From Chelatococcus sambhunathii (GTDB taxonomy: Bacteria > Pseudomonadota > Alphaproteobacteria > Rhizobiales > Beijerinckiaceae): 64,000 bases of DNA. The DNA lies in assembly GCF_001418005.1 (NCBI RefSeq), contig NZ_LIOL01000001.1:1-64000 (forward strand), in the 5' to 3' direction. Below the pieces are notes generated by a model, which made no database searches, was not told the DNA's origin, and worked only from the letters and a program-made list of their open reading frames with translations. Shown here in pieces: positions 8,122 through 17,827 of the stretch. The position numbers were made by a program, and so were the translations under genes. The first letter of the stretch is position 1, and every line of letters starts with the position of its first letter.

Positions 8122-9096
8122 ATGCTGGATCGTCGCAGTCTACTCGTTTCGGCCGCCGCGGCCGGCAGCGCCATGGCCGTTCCTGCCTCCGCCCAGACGC
8201 TTCCCGCCGCCGCGCCGGTCGAGCCTGACCGACAGGCGCCAGGCTTCTATCGCTACAGGGTGGGCGACCTGATGATCACGGCGGTCAACGACGGGGTTGC
8301 CCGCCGGCCGCTCGACGGATTCATCCGCAACGCGCAGATCGATGATGTCCACGGCGCGCTCGATGCCGCCTTCCTGCCGCGCGACAGCCTCACCATCCCG
8401 TTCACCACCCTCGTCATCGACCGTGGCGGCAAGCTGACGCTGATCGACACGGGCAACGGCGATTCGGGTGCGCCGACAAGCGGCCTGTGGATGACGAACT
8501 TCCGCGCCGCCGGCTTTGATCCCGCCGCCGTCGAAACCGTGGTCATCAGCCATTTCCACGGTGATCACATCAACGGGCTGAGACTCAAGGACGGCACGGC
8601 CGTCTTCCCGGGCGCGGAGGTGCTGGTGCCAGAGGCCGAATGGGCCTTCTGGATGGACGATGCCAGGATGGCCGCGGCACCCGATGGTATGAAGGGCGCC
8701 TTCCAGAACGTGCGCCGCGTCTTCGGCCCCATCGCGGGCGACGTGAAGCGTTTCAAGGCCGACAGCGAAGTGGTGCCCAACGTGACGGCCGTCGCCGCCT
8801 ATGGCCATACGCCGGGCCATACGGCCTTTGCCGTCACCGCCGGCGACGGACGCCTCATGGTGATGAGCGACACCACCAACCACCCAGCCCTCTTCGTTCG
8901 CAATCCCGAGTGGCAAGCCATCTTCGACATGGACGGCGACATGGCGCGCGAGACGCGCAAGCGCCTGCTCGACATGGTGGCAAGCGAGAAGATGCAGGTG
9001 GCTTTCTACCACGCTCCTTTCCCGGCGACCGGCCATATCGCCCGCGATGGCGACGGCTTCGCCTTCGTGCCCGTGGCCTGGAGCCCCATCATCTGA
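8122..9096 (+). CDS. Exported metallo-beta-lactamase-fold hydrolase
   Basis: A 324-residue zinc hydrolase. The N-terminus MLDRRSLLVSAAAAGSAMAV, ending ASAQT, looks like a Tat-type signal peptide with a DRRSLL motif, so periplasmic location is likely. The zinc-binding signature is HFHGDH (His144, His146, Asp148, His149). A second His lies in GHTPGHTAF, Asp in MSDTTNHP, and a final His in AFYHAPFPATGH. The overall arrangement resembles the N-acyl-homoserine-lactonase-like or hydroxyacylglutathione-hydrolase-like MBL branch; the substrate cannot be assigned. The ATG follows GGGAGGAGCAGGCAGCC. The hairpin CCCGTCC...GGACGGG at 9132-9157 follows the gene without a clear U-tract. Confidence 0.85.
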   Translation: MLDRRSLLVSAAAAGSAMAVPASAQTLPAAAPVEPDRQAPGFYRYRVGDLMITAVNDGVARRPLDGFIRNAQIDDVHGALDAAFLPRDSLTIPFTTLVIDRGGKLTLIDTGNGDSGAPTSGLWMTNFRAAGFDPAAVETVVISHFHGDHINGLRLKDGTAVFPGAEVLVPEAEWAFWMDDARMAAAPDGMKGAFQNVRRVFGPIAGDVKRFKADSEVVPNVTAVAAYGHTPGHTAFAVTAGDGRLMVMSDTTNHPALFVRNPEWQAIFDMDGDMARETRKRLLDMVASEKMQVAFYHAPFPATGHIARDGDGFAFVPVAWSPII

Positions 9097-9249
9097 ACAT
9101 GCGGACCGGCGCGGCATTCCTCGCGCCGCGGCCCGTCCGGCATCCTTGCTGGACGGGATGCCCCCATTGCGGCTATGGGTCTCCTCCCCGCCGATGGATG
9201 CGCCGGGCGCCCGCCTGCGCTGTTTCGGCCTGCGAGGACAGAGACGCCC

Positions 9250-10023
9250 ATGGCCCGCCGTTTCGGTAAGATAGCCATCGTCGCAAGTGACGCGCCCGAG
9301 GCGCAGAAGGCCGCAGCCAGTCTCGTCGCCCGCTACGGCACCCACCCGCCGGACGAAGCCGACGTGATCGTCGCCCTCGGCGGTGACGGCCTGATGCTGC
9401 AGACGCTGCACCGCTTCATGGGCACCGGCAAGCCGATCTACGGTATGAACCGCGGCTCCGTCGGCTTCCTGATGAACGAGTTCCATGAGAACGACCTCGT
9501 GGACCGGTTGGAGGAGGCCGAGCGCAGCGTGGTGCATCCCCTGCTGATGATCGCGCACGACGCAGCCGGCATGCCGCACCAGGCACGGGCCATCAACGAG
9601 GTCTCCATGCTGCGCCAGACCTATCAGGCGGCGAAGCTGCGCGTCTCCGTCGACGGCCTCGTGCGGCTCGAGGAACTGACCGCCGATGGCCTGCTTGTCG
9701 CAACCCCCGCCGGCTCGACGGCCTATAACCTCTCCGCCAACGGGCCGATCCTGCCGCTCAACGCACCGCTCCTGGCGCTGACGCCGATTTCCGCTTTCCG
9801 CCCGCGGCGCTGGCGCGGCGCCCTGCTGCCAGACCACGCGCGCGTGCGCGTCGACGTGCTCGAAGCCGACAAGCGCCCGGTCAGCGCCGTGGCCGACCAT
9901 ACGGAGTTTCGCTCTGTGACGCGGGTCGATATCGCCATGGACCGCAGCGTGGACCTCGTCATGCTGCACGATCCCGGCCACAGCCTGGACGAGCGCATCC
10001 TGCGTGAGCAATTCGGCTATTGA
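9250..10023 (+). CDS. nadK: NAD kinase
   Basis: Phosphorylates NAD to NADP in the cytoplasm. The ATG at 9250 gives 257 residues, matching the alphaproteobacterial short form. Key motifs are [14 protein letters not shown] (GGDG at 44-47), [20 protein letters not shown] and [19 protein letters not shown]. These are the conserved ATP- and NAD-binding elements of the family. The upstream in-frame sequence back to 9175 is not family-like. It is convergent with the DUF2336 gene five bases downstream, with no room for a separate terminator. Confidence 0.95.
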   Translation: MARRFGKIAIVASDAPEAQKAAASLVARYGTHPPDEADVIVALGGDGLMLQTLHRFMGTGKPIYGMNRGSVGFLMNEFHENDLVDRLEEAERSVVHPLLMIAHDAAGMPHQARAINEVSMLRQTYQAAKLRVSVDGLVRLEELTADGLLVATPAGSTAYNLSANGPILPLNAPLLALTPISAFRPRRWRGALLPDHARVRVDVLEADKRPVSAVADHTEFRSVTRVDIAMDRSVDLVMLHDPGHSLDERILREQFGY

Positions 10024-10028
10024 CCGCC

Positions 10029-11252
10029 TCAGGCAGCAATGGGCCGCGAAACGGAGCGCTGTCCCTCGATGACGGCGCGGTCCGCCTCGATCAGCGCGCC
10101 GAGCGCTGCGCTCTCCGCAAGGCGCGCCGCCGTGCCCCGCGCCTCCTCCCGCGCAATCTCGGCCTCGAAGCGCCGCAGCAGCGCCGTCAAGGCATCCCCG
10201 TCGGCATCGCCGCGCGAGGCGCAGGCGGCGATCACACGCTCCAGAATCGGACGGAACAGGCCGACGGGACCACCTTCTTCCCACCGGTGGCCGGAGTACG
10301 CCCGGCAGGCGGACCAGGCGACGAGAAAGGCCGGCCGCAGGGCAACGGGAATACCGGCCCGTTCCAGCAGGGCCTCGCGCCCCCGTCCGCGCTCGTCTCC
10401 GGCGAGCGCCGCGACCCGTCCCGGCGGCACCTCGGCGAGTTCCGCCAACGCACCGGCGAACAGCCGTTCCTCGCCGCTGAGGAGTCCGCGCAGCAGCAGT
10501 CGCGGCGTCAGCCGACCCTCCTGCCGCAGTTGCCGCACGAGCGCCGCGACGGAGGGATCGTCCGGCGCCGTCGCGGCGATGGTCAGCACCGTCCGTTCGC
10601 CCGATTCGCGCGCGGCGCCTTCCGCGCGCTCCATGCCGAGCCAGCGCCGGCGGGCGACGAAGGCCGTCAACTGCTCGGCAACGGCCACGGCGATCCGCTG
10701 GCGCACGGCGGCCGGCAGGCCGGGCCGCGCCAGCAAAGCCTCGCGCAGGGCCGGCAACTTCGCATGTCGATCGAGCATGCGGTGCATCAGGAACTCGGGC
10801 AGGGGCGCGCCGTGATTCTCCGCAAGTGCCACGAGCGCATCCGGCGCGCCGACCGCGACGAGCGCCGAGGCGACCGCAAGCGGCAACCCCGGGCGAACCG
10901 CGACGGCGGTCTGCGCGAGGGCATCTCCCGCCTCGACACAATCGACGAGGTCGGAGGCCATCAGCAGCGGCGAGCGGGCGAGGACGAGCGCCGCGACGTC
11001 GCTCTGATCACGCGCGAGCGCCAGCACGAGATGGCGCGGGATGTCGAGTTCGGAGCCGAGTTCACGCGCCACGGCGCGCCGGACGGCTGCGGACGTGTCA
11101 TCAAGGAGGCTGAGCAGCGCCGCCTCCGCCTCCCGCCGCTCCTCGGGCGAAAGCCGGGCCGCAACATAGGCACGAGCGAGCGCCCCCGCCCCTCGCGCCC
11201 GCTCGCTTGCCGCGGCGGAGCGAACCCAGTGCAGAAAGCGGCGGATGATCAT
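10029..11252 (-). CDS. DUF2336 domain protein
   Basis: A 407-residue alpha-helical protein of unknown function. The N-terminal half holds the HEAT-like DUF2336 pattern: RLSPEERREAEAALLSLLDD, VRRAVARELGS, PRHLVLALARDQSDVAALVLA and RSPLLMASDLV. These are family-typical repeats predicted to stack as helical pairs. The C-terminal half is also helical and Arg/Ala/Leu-rich. The chosen start (MIIRRFLHWVRS at 11252) fits the family. The frame runs far upstream across the divergent MaoC gene, which is a codon-bias artefact. In Caulobacter and rhizobia, DUF2336 proteins have been linked to surface or adhesion regulation; whether that applies here is inference. Confidence 0.8.
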   Translation of the reverse strand: MIIRRFLHWVRSAAASERARGAGALARAYVAARLSPEERREAEAALLSLLDDTSAAVRRAVARELGSELDIPRHLVLALARDQSDVAALVLARSPLLMASDLVDCVEAGDALAQTAVAVRPGLPLAVASALVAVGAPDALVALAENHGAPLPEFLMHRMLDRHAKLPALREALLARPGLPAAVRQRIAVAVAEQLTAFVARRRWLGMERAEGAARESGERTVLTIAATAPDDPSVAALVRQLRQEGRLTPRLLLRGLLSGEERLFAGALAELAEVPPGRVAALAGDERGRGREALLERAGIPVALRPAFLVAWSACRAYSGHRWEEGGPVGLFRPILERVIAACASRGDADGDALTALLRRFEAEIAREEARGTAARLAESAALGALIEADRAVIEGQRSVSRPIAA

Positions 11253-11441
11253 TGCCCCGATCCCAACCGGCGGATGCGGCCGGAGCCCCGCCGGTCCGCA
11301 CGCCCACCAAAGCCATATGTGCATATCGCGGTTTCCCCGGGTCACAGGAACGGGGGAGAGTGCGATATGGCTCGCCTCGCAGCATGAGGCGGTTATGGTA
11401 AACGAAGTCTGAACACGGTAATCGGAGGGGACCTCTGCTCC

Positions 11442-11933
11442 ATGACGGCCCAGGCAAACGGTAGTCCGCATCCGCGCGGCGGGCTCTACTTCGAAGACTT
11501 CAGCGTCGGCCAGCTCATCCGCCATCGCCTCACGCGAACCGTGACGCAGATGGACAACATGCTGTTCTCGAACATGACGCTCAATCCCCAGCCTCTGCAC
11601 ATCGACGCGCATTTCTGCGCCACCGAGACCGAATGGGGCCGGCCGCTGATGAACTCGCTGTTCACCCTCGGCCTGATGATCGGCATTTCGGTGAACGACA
11701 CCACCGTCGGCACCACCATCGCCAATCTCGGCATGACGGATGTGCGCTTTCCCGCGCCGCTCTTCGAGGGCGACACCATCAATGTGACGACGGAGGTGGT
11801 TGCCGTGCGCATTTCGCGTTCGCGCCCCGACGCCGGCATCGTCGACTTCCTGCACCGCGCCTACAAGCAGGATGGCACGCTCGTCGCCGAATGTCGGCGG
11901 CAGGCCTTCATGCGCAAGCGCCCCGTGGTGTGA
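11442..11933 (+). CDS. MaoC-like dehydratase (hot-dog fold)
   Basis: A 163-residue hot-dog-fold protein of the MaoC/(R)-hydratase type. It has the opening GGLYFEDFSVGQLIRHRLTR, a catalytic-region pattern MTLNPQPLHIDAHFCA (family consensus N.NPxHxD) and GRPLMNSLFTLGL. It would hydrate or dehydrate a short-chain enoyl-CoA. It is followed after five bases by the CitE-like lyase, so the two probably form one operon acting in sequence on a CoA thioester (hydration, then C-C cleavage). The pair resembles genes of branched C5-dicarboxylate or ethylmalonyl-type CoA metabolism, but the substrate is unproven. Confidence 0.85.
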   Translation: MTAQANGSPHPRGGLYFEDFSVGQLIRHRLTRTVTQMDNMLFSNMTLNPQPLHIDAHFCATETEWGRPLMNSLFTLGLMIGISVNDTTVGTTIANLGMTDVRFPAPLFEGDTINVTTEVVAVRISRSRPDAGIVDFLHRAYKQDGTLVAECRRQAFMRKRPVV

Positions 11934-11938
11934 CGACC

Positions 11939-12829
11939 ATGCGCTCGCTGCTCTTCGTCCCCGGCGACAGCCGCAGGAAGCTGGACAAGGGACTGACGGC
12001 CGGGGCGGACGCCCTGATTCTCGACCTCGAGGATTCCGTCGCGCTGTCGGAGAAGGAAACCGCTCGGCGCGTCACCGCCGACTTCCTGCGCGATGTCGGC
12101 AACCAGCCGGCGCGGCCCCTGCTCTACGTGCGCATCAACGCGCTCGACAGCGGCCTGAGCGAAGATGATCTCGACGCCGTCATGGCGGCGGGACCCGATG
12201 GCATCGTGCTGCCGAAGGCCGCCGGCGGCCCCGACGTGTCGCATCTCGGCGCCAAGATCGCGGTGCGCGAGGCCGAATTCGGCCTCGGCGACGGCAGGAC
12301 CCGCATCCTCGCCATTGGCACTGAGACGGCCCGCGGCGTCTTCGCGCTCGGCACCTATGCCGGCGCGAGCCATCGCCTCACGGGCCTCGCCTGGGGCGGC
12401 GAGGATCTCTCAGCCGACATCGGAGCCGAGACGAACCGCCTGCCGGACGGCCGGTATGCCGAGCCCTATCGCCTCGCCCGTTCGCTGACCCTCATGGGCG
12501 CCGCGGCAGCGGGCGTCGATGCGGTCGACGCCGTCTTCACCAATTTCCGCGATCTCGACGGGCTCTCCGCCGAATGCGAGGCGGCCCGGCGCGACGGCTT
12601 CGTCGCCAAGATGGCGATCCACCCGGCGCAGGTGCCAGTCATCAATGCCGCCTTCACGCCGACGCCCGAGGCAATGGCCGAAGCCCGCGCCATCGTGGAG
12701 GCCTTCGCCGCCAATCCGCAGGCCGGTGTGCTCGCCGTCGGTGGCGAGATGGTCGACCGTCCGCACCTGAAGCGCGCCGAGCGCGTGCTCGCGCGTGCGC
12801 CGACGAGGATTGAAGGTCGCACCTCATAG
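11939..12829 (+). CDS. HpcH/HpaI aldolase/citrate lyase (CitE-like) family CoA lyase
   Basis: A 296-residue TIM-barrel lyase starting MRSLLFVPGDSRRKLDKGLTAG. Hallmarks are LILDLEDSVALSEK with the Mg-binding acid, YVRINALDSG, DGIVLPKA, AIGTETARGVFALG and LAWGGEDLSADIGAE, followed by KMAIHPAQVPVINAAF near the C-terminus. Family members (CitE, malyl/citramalyl-CoA lyase, CLYBL) cleave or form acyl-CoA C-C bonds. The ATG lies five bases after the MaoC stop codon, indicating translational coupling. Citramalyl-CoA or malyl-CoA lyase activity is plausible but not decided by sequence. A hairpin terminator follows. Confidence 0.87.
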   Translation: MRSLLFVPGDSRRKLDKGLTAGADALILDLEDSVALSEKETARRVTADFLRDVGNQPARPLLYVRINALDSGLSEDDLDAVMAAGPDGIVLPKAAGGPDVSHLGAKIAVREAEFGLGDGRTRILAIGTETARGVFALGTYAGASHRLTGLAWGGEDLSADIGAETNRLPDGRYAEPYRLARSLTLMGAAAAGVDAVDAVFTNFRDLDGLSAECEAARRDGFVAKMAIHPAQVPVINAAFTPTPEAMAEARAIVEAFAANPQAGVLAVGGEMVDRPHLKRAERVLARAPTRIEGRTS

Positions 12830-12856
12830 GTCGCCGGATCGGCCGGGCGCGACGTA

Positions 12857-12884
12857 TCCCTCTCCCCGCACGCAGGGAGAGGGA
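12857..12884. terminator. Bidirectional hairpin terminator
   Basis: TCCCTCTCCC pairs with GGGAGAGGGA around an eight-base loop, between the convergent lyase and flavin reductase genes. The same stem sequence recurs at 15250-15278. Confidence 0.7.
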
Positions 12885-12910
12885 GCATTTGCACGACGGA
12901 CCCGCCCCTC

Positions 12911-13519
12911 TTACTCCCCACCCTTCGGCCGCACCAGGGAGAACACCTCGTCCACGACGCTGTAGTCATGATAGCCGAGCCGGGCAATGGGCTGCATGGC
13001 GGCGGTGTCGACGAGCCCGTCCCTGAGGTAGCGGTCGTCGATATAGATACCGACCACCTGGCCAAGGACGAGCCACCGGTCGAGCGCGCGTCCGTCCATG
13101 TCCTCGAGCCGGATGATCTGCAGGCGCCTGCATTCGAGCGCCGCCGCGATGCCGCGCACCCGCGGCGGCTTGACGAAGCGCGAAGGCTCCGGCACGAGCC
13201 CAGCCGCCTCGAACTCGCTGACGCCGCGCGGCAGCGGCGCCGAGGTCGCATTCATCGCGTCGCGCAACGGATAGGTCGCAATGTTGCAGACGAACTCGCC
13301 CGTCTCGGCGATGAAGGCGACGGAATCCTTCTGTCCCTCGCTCGAAAAGCCGACGATGGCCGGGTAGGTCGAGAAGGCGTTGAAGAAGCTGTAGGGCGCG
13401 AGATTGACCTCGCCCCGGTCGTTGAGGGACGAGATCCAGCCGATCGGCCGCGGCGCGACGAGGGCCTTGAAGGGATCGTGCGGCAGCCCGTGGTCACGGG
13501 CGACGGCGTCGTAGATCAT
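12911..13519 (-). CDS. Flavin reductase-like protein (FMN-binding split barrel)
   Basis: A 202-residue member of the flavin reductase/DIM6-NTAB family, cytoplasmic and FMN-binding. Motifs are PFKALVAPRPIGWISSLNDRG, VNLAPYSFFNAFSTYPAIVGF, TGEFVCNIATYPLRDAMN and DGRALDRWLVLGQVVGIYIDD. These match the group often annotated as conserved flavoproteins rather than a proven monooxygenase partner. Its ATG overlaps the TGA of the upstream nitroreductase gene by four bases, so the two are a coupled operon, suggesting joint flavin-dependent redox chemistry. Confidence 0.85.
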   Translation of the reverse strand: MIYDAVARDHGLPHDPFKALVAPRPIGWISSLNDRGEVNLAPYSFFNAFSTYPAIVGFSSEGQKDSVAFIAETGEFVCNIATYPLRDAMNATSAPLPRGVSEFEAAGLVPEPSRFVKPPRVRGIAAALECRRLQIIRLEDMDGRALDRWLVLGQVVGIYIDDRYLRDGLVDTAAMQPIARLGYHDYSVVDEVFSLVRPKGGE

Positions 13520-14097
13520 CGGCCCTGCTCATCGAAACGGGTGACGATGGCGGACAGCTCCGGCCGCGGCCGGTCCGGCGGCGTCTCGCTGGCCGTGCCG
13601 ATGTGGACGAAGCCGGCGATACGCTCGTTGGCGGCAAGGCCGAGCGCCTCGAGCACGCGCCGGTCATAGGCGTACCACTCGGTGATCCAACTCGTGGCGA
13701 AGCCCATCGCGTTCGCGGCGACGACGAGGTTCATGCACACCGCGCCGGCTGACAGCACCTGTTCCCACTCCGGGATCTTCGGATGCGGCGTCGCCCGCGA
13801 GACGACCGCGACGACGAGCGGAGCACCCGTCAGGCGCTCGCGCTCGGCGGCGAGGCGCTTCTCGTCCGCCTCCGGATTGTCGGCGGCGAAGGCGGCCGCG
13901 ATGATCTCCCCGGCCTTCACGCGGGCTTCGCCCGAGAAGACAATGAAACGCCAGGGGACAAGCTTGCCGTGGTCGGGCACCCGCGCGGCGAGGGTCAGGA
14001 GCGTATTGAGCTCCTCATCGCTTGGCGCCGGGGCCTGCATCTGGCGTGCGGCCACGGAGCGGCGCGCGCTGAGGAGTGCGATCGTTTCATTCGACAT
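13516..14097 (-). CDS. Nitroreductase family protein
   Basis: A 193-residue FMN-dependent oxidoreductase of the RutE/YdjA-like nitroreductase group. It opens with MSNETIALLSARRSVAARQM (the RRS FMN-phosphate motif), followed by LLTLAARVPDHGKLVPWRFIVF. It ends with GFATSWITEWYAYDRRV and ERIAGFVHIGTASETPPDRPRP. The ATG at 14097 is preceded by GAAGAG. The open frame extends to 14274 but is not family-like. It is first gene of an operon with the flavin reductase (four-base overlap). Confidence 0.87.
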   Translation of the reverse strand: MSNETIALLSARRSVAARQMQAPAPSDEELNTLLTLAARVPDHGKLVPWRFIVFSGEARVKAGEIIAAAFAADNPEADEKRLAAERERLTGAPLVVAVVSRATPHPKIPEWEQVLSAGAVCMNLVVAANAMGFATSWITEWYAYDRRVLEALGLAANERIAGFVHIGTASETPPDRPRPELSAIVTRFDEQGR

Positions 14098-14351
14098 CGG
14101 CTCTTCGCTCCAGACTGGAACTGCTTGAAAAAAAGCGTCGTTTCGGCGCCTCGTGCCCGCCGTTGTCATCGCGACTCCGCCGCCCTGCGTCAACGCCGTC
14201 GCGCGCATGGCCGCCCGCGCGGCAATGCCCCCCGCGCGAGGCCGTGCCGCCGCACGATGCCACCTTCCATTCACAATTGGGTGGCAACTGCTCGCCGGGG
14301 CGCTTATGGAAAGATCTCTCCGGCTCCCGGCACGAACGGAAAACCAGCAAC

Positions 14352-15236
14352 GTGATCAAGGTCTTCAATCGCTGGAGCGCACTTGCCCTGACGGCGTTCT
14401 GCCTGCCTTTGCTGGCAGCCGGCGCTCTTGCGCAGATGCCCCCGCGGCTGCAGAACGCGCCGCCGCCGCAGCTCCAGGACACGCAAGGCACCGCGACCCT
14501 CTATCTGAGCGCCGTCTTCTCCGGCGAGACCAAGCCCATCGGAGAAGGGCTCGTCTGGCGCGTCTATGCCGATGCGCCGGACGGCGAGGACTTCAAGATC
14601 ATGGTCAAGTCGCAGGACGCGTCGCCCTCCGTCACCCTGCCCAAGGGCGACTACCGCATCCACGCGGCCTATGGCTTCGCCAGCGCCACGCGCCGCGTCT
14701 CCCTCACGCGCGACACCGTCGAGCGGCTGACCATCGCGGCCGGCGGCCTGCGCATCCGCGGCGCCATCGGCACGAACCCCATCCCGCCCGAGAAGATGAC
14801 CTTTTCCGTCTTCGTGCCCGTCGGCAACAACGACGAAGGCCGCCTCGTCGTCGAGAAGGCGCGCTCGGGCTCGGTCGTGCGCCTGCCGGAGGGGACCTAC
14901 CACGTTGTCTCCAGCTATGGCGATTCCAATGCCCTCATGCGGGCTGACCTCAAGGTCGAGAACGGCAAGCTCACCGACGCCACGCTCAATCATCGCGCCG
15001 CCACGGTGACGCTGAAGCTGGTCCGCGCTGCGGGCGGCGAAGCCTTCGCCGGCACCGCCTTCAGCGTGCTGACCCCGGGCGGGGACGTCATCCGCGAAGA
15101 GATCGGCGCCTTCCCCTCCTTCGTCCTGGCGGAAGGCGAATACGTCGTCATCGCCCGCCACGAGGGCCAGGTCTACACGCGCGAATTCACCGTCGAAAGC
15201 GGGCAGGACCGCGACATCGAGGTGGTGGCGCGGTAG
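14352..15236 (+). CDS. Exported beta-rich protein, unknown function
   Basis: About 294 residues from a GTG at 14352. The N-terminus (NRWSALALTAFCLPLLAAGALAQ) is a Sec signal peptide. The mature part is a series of similar beta-sandwich-like segments with a recurring GxYRIHAAYG / GTYHVVSSYGD / GEYVVIARHEG pattern (roughly residues 95, 185 and 270). This suggests three tandem repeats of a carboxypeptidase-regulatory or prealbumin-like fold. No catalytic motif was seen. Similar exported proteins occur in Hyphomicrobiales as hypothetical. The start is tentative because the frame is open to 14076. Confidence 0.7.
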   Translation: MIKVFNRWSALALTAFCLPLLAAGALAQMPPRLQNAPPPQLQDTQGTATLYLSAVFSGETKPIGEGLVWRVYADAPDGEDFKIMVKSQDASPSVTLPKGDYRIHAAYGFASATRRVSLTRDTVERLTIAAGGLRIRGAIGTNPIPPEKMTFSVFVPVGNNDEGRLVVEKARSGSVVRLPEGTYHVVSSYGDSNALMRADLKVENGKLTDATLNHRAATVTLKLVRAAGGEAFAGTAFSVLTPGGDVIREEIGAFPSFVLAEGEYVVIARHEGQVYTREFTVESGQDRDIEVVAR

Positions 15237-15249
15237 GGGAGAGCATGGA

Positions 15250-15278
15250 TTCCCTCTCCCCGCGCGGGGGAGAGGGAA
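15250..15278. terminator. Bidirectional hairpin terminator
   Basis: TTCCCTCTCCCCGC pairs with a near-complement GCGGGGGAGAGGGAA in the gap between the convergent exported-protein gene and thrS. Confidence 0.75.
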
Positions 15279-15285
15279 TGGCTTC

Positions 15286-17277
15286 TCAGGCCACGGCCTG
15301 CTTGAGCGCCGGCGTCTCGGCGCGCTCGCGGCGGAGGTCCGGCGGCACCGCCTCGTCCACCAGCGAGGCGAGCGCCTCATCGAGCGTCATCGATACCTGC
15401 TGCTGCGAGCCGAGCCGGCGAATGGAGACCGTGCGCTCCGCCGCCTCCTTCTTGCCGACGACGAGGAGCACCGGCACCTTGGCGAGCGAGTGCTCGCGCA
15501 CCTTGTAGGTGATCTTCTCGTTGCGCAGGTCGACATCGCCGCGCAGGCCGGCCTTCTTCGCCGCCTTCAGCACCTCGACGGCATAATCGTCCGCCTCCGA
15601 GGTGATGGTGCAGACCATCAGTTGCTGGGGCGCGAGCCATAGCGGGAAATGCCCGGCGAAATGCTCGATGAGGATGCCGGCGAAACGCTCCATCGAGCCG
15701 CAGATGGCGCGGTGCACCATCACAGGCGTCTTCTTCTGACCGTCCTGATCGACATAGAAGGCGCCAAAGCGCTCCGGCAGGTTGAAATCCACCTGCGTCG
15801 TGCCGCATTGCCAGTCGCGGCCGATGGCGTCCCGCAGCACATACTCGAACTTCGGCCCGTAGAAGGCCCCCTCGCCCGGGTTGATGCTCGTCCTGATGCG
15901 ATTGCCCGACCGCGCGGCAATCTGTTCGAGCACCTTGCCCATCACCGCTTCGGCGTGGTCCCACAGGGCGTCTGAGCCGACGCGCTTCTCCGGCCGGGTG
16001 GAGAGCTTGACGACGATCTCGTCGAAGCCGAAGTCGGCATAGGTCGACAGAATGAGATCGTTGATCTTCAGGCATTCCTCCGCAAGCTGATTCTCCGTGC
16101 AGAAGACATGCGCGTCGTCCTGCGTGAAGGCGCGCACACGCATCAGCCCGTGCAGGGCGCCCGAAGGTTCGTAGCGGTGCACGGCGCCGAATTCGGCAAG
16201 CCGCAGCGGCAGATCGCGGTAGGACTTCAGCCCGTGCTTGAAAATCTGCACGTGGCCCGGGCAGTTCATGGGCTTGATGGCGAAGACGCGCTCGTCCTCG
16301 GTCTCGTCGCCGGCCGAGGTCGCCGCGAACATGTTCTCGCGATACCAGCCCCAGTGGCCGGAGATCTCCCACAGCGACTTGTCGAGGAGTTGAGGCGCAT
16401 TCACCTCCTCATAGTCGGCGGCGAGGCGCCGACGCATGTAGCTGATGAGGTTCTGGAACAGCGTCCAGCCCTTGGGATGCCAGAAGACGGTGCCCGGCCC
16501 CTCCTCCTGGAAGTGGAACAGGTCCATCTCCCGCCCGAGGCGGCGATGGTCGCGCTTTTCGGCTTCCTCGAGCTGCCTGAGATAGGCGTCGAGGTCCTCT
16601 TGGGTGGCCCAGGCGGTACCGTAGATGCGGGTCAACATCGGATTGTTGGAATCGCCGCGCCAGTAGGCACCGGCCACCTTCATCAGCTTGAAGGCAGTGC
16701 CGACCTTGCCGACGCTCGTCATGTGCGGCCCGCGGCAGAGATCCAGCCACTCGCCCTGCCGGTAGATCTTCAGCGTCTCGCCCGGAGGGATGGCATCGAC
16801 CAGTTCGACCTTGAAGGCTTCGCCCTTCATCTCGAAATGCGAGCGCGCCTGCTCGCGGGACCACTCCTCCTTGGTGAAGGCGGCGTCGCGGGCGATGATC
16901 TCGCGCATCTTGGCCTCGATCACCGGGAAATCCTCGGGCGTGAAGGGCTTCTCGCGATAGAAGTCGTAGTAGAAACCATTCTCGATGACCGGGCCGATGG
17001 TGACCTGGGTACCGGGAAAGAGCGTCTGCACCGCCTCGGCCAGCACATGGGCGCAGTCGTGCCGGATGAGTTCCAGCGCGCGCGGATCGTCGCGCGAGAC
17101 GAACTCGATCCTGGCATCGCGCGTGATCGGGTCCGCAAGGTCGGCGAGGTTGCCGTCAAGCGCCATGGCCACGGTGCGCTTGGCAAGCGACTTCGCGATG
17201 CCTTCGGCGACCTCGCGCCCGGAAATGCCTTCGGGGAACTGGCGCGCGGCGCCATCGGGAAAAGTCAGCGTGATCAT
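15286..17277 (-). CDS. thrS: Threonine-tRNA ligase
   Basis: Charges tRNA-Thr. It is 663 residues from the ATG at 17277 (GGGAG upstream), the usual length. Domains in order: TGS ([17 protein letters not shown]), the editing domain with [11 protein letters not shown] and the late Cys-bearing LDLCRGPHM, then the class II core. Core motifs are [17 protein letters not shown] (motif with zinc Cys), [14 protein letters not shown] (motif 2 and zinc His) and [13 protein letters not shown] (motif 3). The anticodon-binding domain follows ([10 protein letters not shown]...). It ends at a hairpin shared with the convergent gene. The yidD gene lies 51 bp upstream in the same orientation. Confidence 0.97.
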   Translation of the reverse strand: MITLTFPDGAARQFPEGISGREVAEGIAKSLAKRTVAMALDGNLADLADPITRDARIEFVSRDDPRALELIRHDCAHVLAEAVQTLFPGTQVTIGPVIENGFYYDFYREKPFTPEDFPVIEAKMREIIARDAAFTKEEWSREQARSHFEMKGEAFKVELVDAIPPGETLKIYRQGEWLDLCRGPHMTSVGKVGTAFKLMKVAGAYWRGDSNNPMLTRIYGTAWATQEDLDAYLRQLEEAEKRDHRRLGREMDLFHFQEEGPGTVFWHPKGWTLFQNLISYMRRRLAADYEEVNAPQLLDKSLWEISGHWGWYRENMFAATSAGDETEDERVFAIKPMNCPGHVQIFKHGLKSYRDLPLRLAEFGAVHRYEPSGALHGLMRVRAFTQDDAHVFCTENQLAEECLKINDLILSTYADFGFDEIVVKLSTRPEKRVGSDALWDHAEAVMGKVLEQIAARSGNRIRTSINPGEGAFYGPKFEYVLRDAIGRDWQCGTTQVDFNLPERFGAFYVDQDGQKKTPVMVHRAICGSMERFAGILIEHFAGHFPLWLAPQQLMVCTITSEADDYAVEVLKAAKKAGLRGDVDLRNEKITYKVREHSLAKVPVLLVVGKKEAAERTVSIRRLGSQQQVSMTLDEALASLVDEAVPPDLRRERAETPALKQAVA

Positions 17278-17328
17278 CAACAGTCTCCCGCTCACTCCTG
17301 CAAACGACGGCAGGTAAGCGTTTTCATC

Positions 17329-17697
17329 TCAGGGTTGTCCGGACGGCGCTCCTTGCGCGGGCGAGGCACCGTCGCCGCCCGGTTCGACGGCCTCGCAGGC
17401 GAAGGCCGGCGGCGCGTTGACGCCGCGCCAGCGCCCATAGGTCCACGGCTTATACCAGGCGCTTGCTGGCGGCAACGCCTCCGGCACGAGATCGATGCCG
17501 CTCGTGCCGAGCGGCGTGCAACGGCAGATCCGGGCAAACCCCATCCACCCGCCGGCCCACAGGCCATGCGCTTGGATCGCCTCGTCCGTATAGGCCGAGC
17601 AGCTCGGCCAGTGCCGGCACTGGCGCCCGACGAAGGCCGACAGCGTGAGCTGGTAGCCACGAATGAGAAGATGCGCTATCCACTGACCGGGATTCAT
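17329..17697 (-). CDS. yidD: Membrane protein insertion efficiency factor YidD
   Basis: A small amphipathic membrane-associated protein that aids YidC/Sec-dependent insertion. The core QLTLSAFVGRQCRHWPSCSA, with YTDEAIQAHG and GGWMGFARICRCTPLGTSGIDLVP, is the conserved HemK/YidD pattern with its invariant cysteines. YidD proteins are often 70-90 residues. This one runs to about 122, with a Pro/Gly-rich tail ending GAPSGQP. Two starts are possible: MNPGQW at 17697 (chosen) or MEGDSP at 17727. It lies between mipA-like (divergent) and thrS (same strand), an arrangement I recall from Hyphomicrobiales. Confidence 0.9.
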   Translation of the reverse strand: MNPGQWIAHLLIRGYQLTLSAFVGRQCRHWPSCSAYTDEAIQAHGLWAGGWMGFARICRCTPLGTSGIDLVPEALPPASAWYKPWTYGRWRGVNAPPAFACEAVEPGGDGASPAQGAPSGQP

Positions 17698-17827
17698 GTT
17701 TCTTGCCGCTGGGGAATCGCCTTCCATATGGCTACGCCTGGAGCAGGCGCTACGTTTCGCGTCGTTTTTGCCACGAAACGTTAACTGCGCTGCGCCAGAG
17801 TGCCGGCATTCATTCAGGAGTAGCACA

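Noticed and set aside
8140..10941. A 933-residue minus-strand ORF across the MBL-fold protein, nadK and DUF2336 genes
   Set aside because: Long open antisense frame typical of GC-rich codon bias; overlaps three well-supported genes.
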